DNA of 7,626 nt from Phascolarctobacterium succinatutens CAG:287 (GTDB taxonomy: Bacteria > Bacillota > Negativicutes > Acidaminococcales > Acidaminococcaceae). A program made the translations under genes and the position numbers. The notes below the pieces were generated by a model. The model saw nothing but the letters and a program-made list of their open reading frames with translations, was not told the DNA's origin and searched no databases. The DNA lies in assembly GCF_000434895.1 (NCBI RefSeq), contig NZ_FR892795.1, positions 50,812 through 58,437 on the forward strand, given 5' to 3'. Every line of letters starts with the position of its first letter. The first letter of the stretch is position 1. Positions 1-4,636 of the stretch are shown here, piece by piece.

Positions 1-399
1 ACGCTCGGCCTTGTCGCAAAGAGCAGCGGTTTTCAATGTTGCGGGCTTATAGTGACGCAGCATGTCGGTAATAGAAGCGAAGGTAACGCCGCTGTCAATG
101 ATATCATCGATTACCAGCACGTCCTTGCCCTTGATGTCCTCGCTGACATCCAGCTTAACCTTCACACTGCCGCTGGTGCTGGTTCCGTTACCATAGGAAG
201 AAGCAACCATGAAGTCTACGCGCAGCGGCATATCAATAGCACGGGTCAGGTCGGTAGCGAACCAGGCAGCACCCTTCAGCAGAACAATGACAACCAAATC
301 CTTGTCTGCATAATCAGCTGCAATCTGCTTACCCATTTCCTGTACACGGGCATCAATTTCTTCTTTAGTCAGCAAAACTGTCTTAATATCGTCATGCAT
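1..399 (-). CDS. hpt: Hypoxanthine phosphoribosyltransferase, N-terminal 133 residues (cut by window edge)
   Basis: This purine-salvage enzyme transfers phosphoribose from PRPP to hypoxanthine (often also guanine) to give IMP or GMP in the cytoplasm. I translated it from ATG at 399 (MHDDIKTVLL) and the frame stays open to base 1. Family landmarks are in the right order: the pyrophosphate-binding loop LLKGA at residues 40-44, the flexible loop SSYG at 67-70, the PRPP signature VLVIDDIIDSGVTF at 94-107 with its paired Asp residues, and the purine-contacting lysine in CDK at 128-130. The usual length is about 175-180 residues, so roughly 45 are missing off the window. An AAGGAG site (409-414) lies 9 nt before the ATG; another ATG at 407 is out of frame. 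The gene starts 20 bp after tilS and is almost certainly co-transcribed with it, as in many Bacillota where ftsH follows. The function call is secure. Confidence 0.95.
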   Translation of the reverse strand, partial: MHDDIKTVLLTKEEIDARVQEMGKQIAADYADKDLVVIVLLKGAAWFATDLTRAIDMPLRVDFMVASSYGNGTSTSGSVKVKLDVSEDIKGKDVLVIDDIIDSGVTFASITDMLRHYKPATLKTAALCDKAER

Positions 400-419
400 T
401 TTTCCATTCTCCTTACACG

Positions 420-1406
420 TTATATTTTTTTAGTAAAAATAAGCTGTTTATTTTTATAGACTACGTTGATTCCCTGCGGCAGCTGGATAAGCTTGCCACC
501 ACTACGTCTAAGCAGCAACGAATCCATGGCCTGACTACGCTCGTAGGACAGCTCTTCACCGCCCAGCTCGAAATACGCGCGTCGCAATACTCTCAGCCTT
601 ACGGCACTGTGCAGCGCCGTAAGCTGCGTCACCGGCAACCTGACAGTATTCTCCTGCCTTCGTGCCAGCTTCTCATAAGCTTCACCAGCAAGCTGCTCCA
701 GACATTCCGCATCCTGCGCCAGTAAAGCAGCAGTACGCGCCAACGACGGCATTACAGCAGGATTAAAGCTGCGCTCCAGATACGGCACAAGCTCCAGACG
801 TACACGATTGCGCGTATACGCCGTATCAGCGTTGGTGCTGTCGTAGCAGACTGCAATGCCTTCTGCGTTGCAGTATTCCTCCAGCAGGCTTTTCGGCAGC
901 GTCAGCAGCGGTCTGATGATATCGCCCTGCTGCGCCCGCATTCCGGCAAGTCCCTGCAGCCCTGCGCCGCGCAACAGCCTTAAGAGCAGCGTTTCCGCCT
1001 GATCACCCTCGTGATGCGCCGTAACAAGCGCCGCAGCGCCCTGCTGCGCCGCTACGCGCCTCAGCGCCGCATAACGCAGGCGGCGCGCAGCATCTTCTGT
1101 AGAAAGCCGGTTCTGCGCCGCATAGGAGGCAGCCTGCACATGCTCTGTAAAGCAAGGCAATCCCCATGCTTCGCATGCACGCTGCACAGCCTGCATGTCG
1201 CGCAAAGCCTCTTCACCACGAAGTCCGTGCTCAACGTGACAGACGCTGTAGCTTCCCCAGCCCTGCGCTGCCAAAGCAGCGCAGGCATGTGCCAAAGCCA
1301 GGGAATCAGCGCCGCCGCTTACCGCCAGCAGGTAGTGAGCCTCCGGCCGCAGCAAATTTTTAATTGTTTTGCGCAGCTTGTATACTGCAGGCGCAATCTG
1401 CCTCAT
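420..1406 (-). CDS. tilS: tRNA(Ile)-lysidine synthetase, short form without the C-terminal domain
   Basis: TilS uses ATP and lysine to convert cytidine 34 of the CAU anticodon of a tRNA-Ile into lysidine, so the tRNA reads AUA and is charged with isoleucine. The PP-loop SGGADS is at residues 30-35. It is followed by VEHGLRG (58-64), HHEGDQAET (131-139), LLRGAGLQGLAGM (144-156), IIRPLL (163-168) and the tRNA-binding segment DSTN...YTRNRVR (189-203). The middle helical domain runs to about residue 290, and the protein ends shortly after LPQGINVVYKN. At 328 residues it resembles Aquifex TilS (311) more than B. subtilis (472) or E. coli (432) TilS, because the C-terminal domain is absent. Hpt begins 20 bp later, leaving no room for a frameshifted remainder. 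The ATG has GAAGGAG (1414-1420) with a 7-nt spacer. A terminator precedes the gene, so it needs its own promoter or read-through. I saw only a weak TGGTATGAC element and do not call it. Confidence 0.95.
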   Translation of the reverse strand: MRQIAPAVYKLRKTIKNLLRPEAHYLLAVSGGADSLALAHACAALAAQGWGSYSVCHVEHGLRGEEALRDMQAVQRACEAWGLPCFTEHVQAASYAAQNRLSTEDAARRLRYAALRRVAAQQGAAALVTAHHEGDQAETLLLRLLRGAGLQGLAGMRAQQGDIIRPLLTLPKSLLEEYCNAEGIAVCYDSTNADTAYTRNRVRLELVPYLERSFNPAVMPSLARTAALLAQDAECLEQLAGEAYEKLARRQENTVRLPVTQLTALHSAVRLRVLRRAYFELGGEELSYERSQAMDSLLLRRSGGKLIQLPQGINVVYKNKQLIFTKKI

Positions 1407-1460
1407 AGCATATCTCCTTCAGCATCAGAGCAAACATGTCATACCACATTTTCTATGCCA

Positions 1461-1488
1461 TAAAAGAAAAGGCACTCTCAGGAGTGCC
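1461..1488 (-). terminator. Intrinsic terminator after the S1-domain gene
   Basis: Read on the minus strand, GGCACTC-CTGA-GAGTGCC forms a perfect 7-bp stem with a 4-nt loop (1471-1488), followed directly by TTTTCTTTT (1462-1470). It starts 22 bp after the yabR-type stop codon and separates that gene from tilS. On the plus strand the hairpin is not followed by a T-run, so it acts in one direction only. Confidence 0.85.
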
Positions 1489-1510
1489 ATTTCATCAAAT
1501 ACCAGCTTGC

Positions 1511-2005
1511 TTATTTATCACGTCTGGCACCACGACCACCGCGTTTAGACTCAGTATTACGTTTTAAGTCCAGCATACGGTCATCGCTGTCTTTCAAGAA
1601 TTTGGATAATTTATCCTCAAACGAAACGGGAGCCATAGGTCTTGCGCTTTGCTGGCGCATACCGCCACGGCGTTCACGATTGTCGCCTTGCGGACGCATA
1701 CCGTTATTGTTGCTGCGGCGCTCGCGATTATCATTCTGCGGACGCTGCGGTCTTGCCTGCGGAGCCGGCGGCGGTGTAAGCTGTTTAATAGACAAGCCGA
1801 TTTTGCCGCGGTCATCTACAGATAATACCTTAACCTTAACCTTGTCGTGCTCCTTTAAAAAGTCATGCACGTCTTTTACATAAACATTAGAAACCTCAGA
1901 AATGTGAATCAGGCCAACCTTGCCCTCAGGCAGTTGGACAAATGCGCCAAAATTGGTGATGCCTGTAACTTCACCCTCTACAATTGCACCTACTTCAAGT
2001 GACAT
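1511..2005 (-). CDS. yabR: S1-domain RNA-binding protein, YabR type, with Arg/Gly/Asn-rich tail
   Basis: A single OB-fold S1 domain fills residues 1-75: it opens with EVGAIVEGEVTGITNFGAFV, then GLIHISEVS at 31-39 and DRGKIGLSIK at 65-74. This matches the YabR/YugI (general stress protein 13, CvfD) group, whose members bind RNA or ribosomes. The rest is low complexity: a Pro/Gln spacer (77-90), a basic tail with the unit RPQxDNRERR occurring twice (88-97 and 104-113), then a short conserved-looking segment FEDKLSKFLKDSDDRM (129-144) and a final RGGRGARR. The position just after divIC is that of B. subtilis yabR, which supports orthology. It has its own strong promoter and terminator, so it is a single-gene unit. 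AAGGGGG (2018-2024) lies 12 nt before the ATG. The precise role is not established from sequence; the RNA-binding call is firm. Confidence 0.9.
   Translation of the reverse strand: MSLEVGAIVEGEVTGITNFGAFVQLPEGKVGLIHISEVSNVYVKDVHDFLKEHDKVKVKVLSVDDRGKIGLSIKQLTPPPAPQARPQRPQNDNRERRSNNNGMRPQGDNRERRGGMRQQSARPMAPVSFEDKLSKFLKDSDDRMLDLKRNTESKRGGRGARRDK
1667..1744 (-). repeat. Two copies of the RPQxDNRERR-coding unit
   Basis: Inside the S1-protein gene, bases 1715-1744 and 1667-1696 encode RPQNDNRERR and RPQGDNRERR, 48 bp apart and in frame. This is an internal degenerate duplication in the basic tail. It adds arginine-rich RNA-binding surface and is a likely site of length variation between strains. 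Confidence 0.7.
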
Positions 2006-2045
2006 CGAGAAAAAAATCCCCCTTAAAAATTCTTAATACTCTTGT

Positions 2046-2075
2046 ATTATACTCTTTAATTTTTCGTGGTGTCAA
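2046..2075 (-). promoter_or_regulatory. Near-perfect vegetative (SigA-type) promoter of the S1-domain gene
   Basis: On the minus strand a consensus -35 TTGACA (2075-2070) and a consensus -10 TATAAT (2051-2046) are separated by 18 bp. Transcription should start near 2039, giving a leader of about 33 nt that contains the AAGGGGG ribosome binding site. Both hexamers are exact, so expression should be strong; the 18-bp spacer is one base over the optimum. Confidence 0.9.
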
Positions 2076-2076
2076 T

Positions 2077-2114
2077 AAAAAAAGCAGAACAAAAGCTATC
2101 ATTTCTTGTTCTGC
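2077..2114 (-). terminator. Intrinsic terminator of divIC, abutting the next promoter
   Basis: GCAGAACAA (2114-2106) pairs with TTGTTCTGC (2092-2084) in a 9-bp stem, extendable by a G-T and an A-T pair, and is followed by seven T residues (2083-2077). The hairpin begins one base after the divIC stop. The T-run ends one base before the -35 of the following promoter. The plus strand beyond the hairpin is also T-rich, so it may work both ways, but no plus-strand gene is seen. Confidence 0.88.
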
Positions 2115-2115
2115 C

Positions 2116-2409
2116 TTATTTTTTCTCATCAACTATAAACAGCGGCACCTCGTTTTTACCCACCATGTTGTAATCCTCACGGGCGAGCTTTTCAATGTAA
2201 CGCGGGTCATCCAACCGTTTACGCTCTGCCTCCAGCTCTGCCTTTTGTTTTTTCAAAGCAGCAATACGTTGCTGTGTGGCAGCCTGCTCATTTTTAATCT
2301 GGCAAATAGAATACTCCTGCTTGACAATACCGTACACGCAGGCAACAATCAGCAGCGTCATAAATAACGGGAATGCAATAGATTTATGTCTCACTCGACG
2401 TCTGACCAT
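2116..2409 (-). CDS. divIC: Septum formation initiator DivIC/FtsB family protein
   Basis: This is a small bitopic cell-division protein that works with FtsL and DivIB/FtsQ at the septum to position and activate septal peptidoglycan synthesis. The 97-residue product shows the full family layout: a basic cytoplasmic N-terminus (VRRRVRHK), one membrane segment at about residues 11-29, a heptad-like coiled coil from about 33 to 68 rich in Lys/Glu/Gln, and the conserved C-terminal block DDPRYIEKLAREDYNMV (67-83). Its place between the yabN/hup and yabR genes is that of divIC in Bacillota. AAGGGGG (2417-2423) lies 7 nt from the ATG. Terminators flank both sides (after hup and after divIC), so it appears to be transcribed alone or by read-through. 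I found no convincing promoter in the roughly 50 bp available. Confidence 0.92.
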   Translation of the reverse strand: MVRRRVRHKSIAFPLFMTLLIVACVYGIVKQEYSICQIKNEQAATQQRIAALKKQKAELEAERKRLDDPRYIEKLAREDYNMVGKNEVPLFIVDEKK

Positions 2410-2460
2410 TTCTTAGCCCCCTTAACATTGAAGCTGCATCAGTATTCTGCTGCATATTTT

Positions 2461-2488
2461 AGAGAAAAGCCCGGCAAAGCTGCCGGGC
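2461..2488 (-). terminator. Intrinsic terminator after hup
   Basis: On the minus strand GCCCGGCA-GCTT-TGCCGGGC gives an 8-bp, very GC-rich perfect stem (2488-2469) followed by TTTTCTCT (2468-2461). It lies 18 bp after the original hup stop at 2507. It is the strongest hairpin in the window and should insulate divIC from hup transcription. Confidence 0.9.
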
Positions 2489-2506
2489 CCACAGCACTAA
2501 TACAGC

Positions 2507-2554
2507 TTATTTTGCGTTAACAGCATCCTTGAAAGCCTTACCAGCTTTGAAAGC
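2507..2554 (-). pseudogene. hup: Displaced C-terminal end of hup (out of frame)
   Basis: In the frame hup would have without the duplication, these bases encode AFKAGKAFKDAVNAK followed by TAA. This is the standard C-terminal helix of HU. Ribosomes that start at the hup ATG now leave this frame and stop at 2538. Removing 31 bp restores a 92-residue HU that ends here. Confidence 0.85.
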
Positions 2555-2816
2555 AGGTACGGTTGCAGCAGGAGTAACAATTTTCAGGTACGGTTGCAGC
2601 AGGGATAACAATTTTTTCCTTGGTTGCCGGATTTTTACCTTCACGTTCTTTACGAGCACGTGCTTCAAAAGTACCAAAGCCAACTACCTGTACTTTGTCA
2701 CCCTTAGCAACTACCTCTTTAACGGTTTCCAGGGTAGCGGTGATAACTTTTTCAACGTCTTTTTTGGTTAAGCCGGCTTTTTCAGCAACAGCAGCGATTA
2801 ACTCAGTCTTGTTCAT
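2538..2816 (-). CDS. hup: DNA-binding protein HU with frameshifted C-terminus
   Basis: HU is the abundant dimeric nucleoid protein that bends DNA non-specifically. From ATG at 2816 (MNKTELIAAV) the helical N-terminal dimerisation part (1-42) is normal, as is the HU signature GFGTFEARARKEREGKNPAT (47-66) that leads into the DNA-wrapping beta arm. After TVP (75-77) a 31-bp tandem duplication shifts the frame. The product then reads ENCYSCCNRTCFQSW and stops, again at 92 residues. The lost helix AFKAGKAFKDAVNAK is needed for the dimer's DNA-binding body, so this version is probably impaired. The start is fixed by AAGGAGG (2825-2831, 8-nt spacer) and by family alignment; an in-frame upstream extension to 2894 has no family match. 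It is either a real mutation, tolerable if another hup exists, or an assembly artefact. The gene has its own promoter and terminator and follows mazG. Confidence 0.88.
   Translation of the reverse strand: MNKTELIAAVAEKAGLTKKDVEKVITATLETVKEVVAKGDKVQVVGFGTFEARARKEREGKNPATKEKIVIPAATVPENCYSCCNRTCFQSW
2554..2615 (-). repeat. 31-bp imperfect tandem duplication inside hup
   Basis: Bases 2554-2584 and 2585-2615 are two adjacent copies, identical at 29 of 31 positions. They differ only at two neighbouring bases (AG at 2573-2574 against GA at 2604-2605 on the plus strand), which code ACT-CCT and ATC-CCT on the gene strand. Because 31 is not a multiple of three, the second copy shifts the reading frame. 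The hup locus from start to original stop is 310 bp, exactly 31 more than the 279 bp of a 92-residue gene. Confidence 0.95.
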
Positions 2817-2824
2817 CAAAAATT

Positions 2825-2831
2825 CCTCCTT
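2825..2831 (-). promoter_or_regulatory. Strong ribosome binding site of hup
   Basis: AAGGAGG on the minus strand is a full match to the anti-Shine-Dalgarno core, 8 nt from ATG at 2816. It decides the start in favour of MNKTELI over the longer in-frame ORF beginning at 2894. Confidence 0.9.
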
Positions 2832-2871
2832 AATTGTGACTTTAGTTGTTATTGCAAATGCTTGCGGAGCA

Positions 2872-2890
2872 CGTAACTTCGTAACGTAAC
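2872..2890 (-). repeat. Triple CGTAAC direct repeat in the hup leader
   Basis: On the plus strand CGTAAC occurs at 2872-2877, 2880-2885 and 2885-2890 (GTTACG on the gene strand). The cluster sits between the predicted hup promoter and its ribosome binding site. It could be a protein-binding site or an mRNA leader element, or chance; nothing else in the sequence decides this. Confidence 0.45.
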
Positions 2891-2911
2891 TCATATTTAA
2901 CTAGCAATAGT

Positions 2912-2940
2912 ATTCTACACTCTAAAGCGTTTTCCTGCAA
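2912..2940 (-). promoter_or_regulatory. Probable hup promoter
   Basis: On the minus strand TTGCAG (2940-2935) and TAGAAT (2917-2912) are spaced by 17 bp. The -10 matches consensus at five of six bases; the -35 matches at only three. The region just upstream (about 2945-3000) is very AT-rich and could serve as an UP element, which fits a highly expressed gene such as hup. The start would fall near 2905, giving a leader of about 90 nt. Confidence 0.55.
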
Positions 2941-3011
2941 GCCTTTTCCGAAAATATTTATAAAACAAGCGAAAAATAGCGTTATTTTAGTAACTTTATT
3001 GCAAAATCGCC

Positions 3012-4613
3012 TTATAAAATCTGCTTGTGTTCTAACTCCTTAGCCTCATCCCAAAATTTATCCAATTCAGCTAAAGTGAAGTCCTGCCAGCCTTTACCGC
3101 TGTCCTCTACCTGCTTTTCTACGTAATTGAAACGGGCAGCAAAGCGATTATTTGTGCCATCTAAAGCTACTTCGGGCTCAATACCATAATGACGCGCGTA
3201 ATTTACCACAGCAAAGAGTACATCGCCCAGCTCGCTCTCGGCAGCAGCCTTGTCGCCTGCTTGTAAGGCTTCCTGCAGCTCGCCCAGCTCTTCCTGTACT
3301 TTAGCCCATACAGATGCACTATCCGGCCAGTCAAAGCCAACCTTCGCAGCCTTGCTTTGCAGCTTATAGGCACGCAGCAGCGTCGGCAGTCCTTGCGTTA
3401 CGCCGTCCAAAACATGCTTGCGCTCCTGTTTCTCCTGCTTTTTGATAGCCTCCCAATTTACCAGCACCTCATCGCTGTTGTCAACATGGGTATCGCCGAA
3501 AACATGCGGATGACGGCGGATAAGCTTATCTACAACCTCGTCGATAACGTCCTGCAGGTCAAAGCGGCCTGCCTCCTGCGCCATACGTGCATGAAAGACA
3601 ACCTGCATGAGCACATCGCCCAGCTCCTCACGCATGCCTGCAACATCATCGGCATCTACGGCCTCCAGGTATTCATAAACCTCTTCAATCATGTTGCTGC
3701 GGATAGATTTATGCGTCTGCTCTCTGTCCCAGGGACAGCCACCAGGCTCGCGCAGGGTGCGCATAACATCAGCCAACGGCTGAATATCAAAATCATCAAA
3801 GCCTGCTTCCGGCAAAAAGTCTTCTGCATAGCCTTCTTCTTCGCCTTCGTCAGCAAAATCGTCCTCATCCTCACCAAAAGTGATGATACCGGGAACATCT
3901 GCCGCATCTTCAACCTTTTCAAATACAGTATCCTCTGCTCCCTCAGCCAGCGGCGGAACATAAGCGCTCGTAAGATGGTCGATATTAGGCTGTCTGTCCA
4001 GTTCGTACAGCTTAATCGGACGGCATTCCTCATCCGGCAGGCCCAGATTACGCAGGAAATAAATTTCATATTCATCAGGCAGTACATCCATCAGCGCAAT
4101 TTTCAAATCGCTGGCTACCATCTGGCTGTAAACCTGGGTAATCATCAGCGGATGCTGACCGGCACCGGCAATTTCCGCAAAATCCTGCGCATCAATAATC
4201 TGCAAACCGGCAATCGGGTCAATACCCAGCTCAACATAAGCCAAGTCCAAAAAGCTCATAGACGGCTTAATAACCAGCTTTACACCCTGCTCCTTGGCAG
4301 CAGTACGCATTAAAACAACGGTCTTTTCTGCAACCAGCGGGCTGCCCGGTACAGCGTAAACAACATCGCCGTTCTGTGCTGCTGCCAGCACACGTTCTAC
4401 GACGCTGTTATAAACCTCCTCAAAGGAAGCAGCCTTTTCGTATAAATCGTCACATGAGGTAAATTTTACGTTTTGCTTTTCCAACTCGGCAACAGTAGGA
4501 TGCACTGCTGTACGCAGGATAACCTGAGCGCAGTTTTGCAGAAATCCCATTGTCTCCAACGAAAGATGTCCCACAGCACCGGGGCCTAAGCCGACAATTG
4601 TGATTGTTCCCAT
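3012..4613 (-). CDS. mazG: Fused tetrapyrrole-methylase-like / MazG nucleotide pyrophosphohydrolase (YabN type)
   Basis: MazG hydrolyses nucleoside triphosphates to monophosphates and pyrophosphate, removing aberrant nucleotides. This 533-residue protein has the YabN arrangement. An N-terminal tetrapyrrole (corrin/porphyrin) methylase-like domain spans about 1-222 (GLGPG at 8-12; GDVVYAVPGSP at 82-92). Two MazG modules follow from about residue 275. The first has GGCPWDREQTHKSI (291-304), EEVYEYLEA (310-318), EELGD (329-333) and RRHPHVFGD (366-374). The second has EELGELQEAL (441-450) and ESELGDVLFAVVNYARH (459-475). The paired acidic motifs bind the catalytic Mg ions. Between the two halves lies an acidic, probably disordered linker (about 227-278), which makes the protein about 44 residues longer than B. 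subtilis YabN (489). The methylase-like half has no assigned reaction. The gene starts 23 bp after the flippase gene with a modest AAGG site (4623-4626), consistent with one operon. No clear terminator follows it. Confidence 0.93.
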   Translation of the reverse strand: MGTITIVGLGPGAVGHLSLETMGFLQNCAQVILRTAVHPTVAELEKQNVKFTSCDDLYEKAASFEEVYNSVVERVLAAAQNGDVVYAVPGSPLVAEKTVVLMRTAAKEQGVKLVIKPSMSFLDLAYVELGIDPIAGLQIIDAQDFAEIAGAGQHPLMITQVYSQMVASDLKIALMDVLPDEYEIYFLRNLGLPDEECRPIKLYELDRQPNIDHLTSAYVPPLAEGAEDTVFEKVEDAADVPGIITFGEDEDDFADEGEEEGYAEDFLPEAGFDDFDIQPLADVMRTLREPGGCPWDREQTHKSIRSNMIEEVYEYLEAVDADDVAGMREELGDVLMQVVFHARMAQEAGRFDLQDVIDEVVDKLIRRHPHVFGDTHVDNSDEVLVNWEAIKKQEKQERKHVLDGVTQGLPTLLRAYKLQSKAAKVGFDWPDSASVWAKVQEELGELQEALQAGDKAAAESELGDVLFAVVNYARHYGIEPEVALDGTNNRFAARFNYVEKQVEDSGKGWQDFTLAELDKFWDEAKELEHKQIL

Positions 4614-4636
4614 GATAGTACGCCTTCTTTCTTTAA

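Noticed and set aside
1407..1461. Candidate tilS promoter with extended -10 TGGTATGAC
   Set aside because: There is no -35 at an acceptable distance, since that position falls in the terminator T-tract. The evidence is too thin for a feature.
2817..2894. N-terminal extension of HU from ATG at 2894
   Set aside because: The segment lies in the leader between promoter and ribosome binding site. HU proteins begin at MNKTELI, and the AAGGAGG site points to 2816.
2973..2988. Inverted repeat AAAATA/TATTTT after mazG as a terminator
   Set aside because: The 6-bp stem is all A-T pairs and no T-run follows the stem. It is too weak to call, and mazG may read through into hup.
3357..4313. 318-codon open frame on the plus strand opposite mazG
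   Set aside because: It lies wholly inside a strongly supported mazG with all catalytic motifs. Its translation shows no family features and it has no good ribosome binding site.
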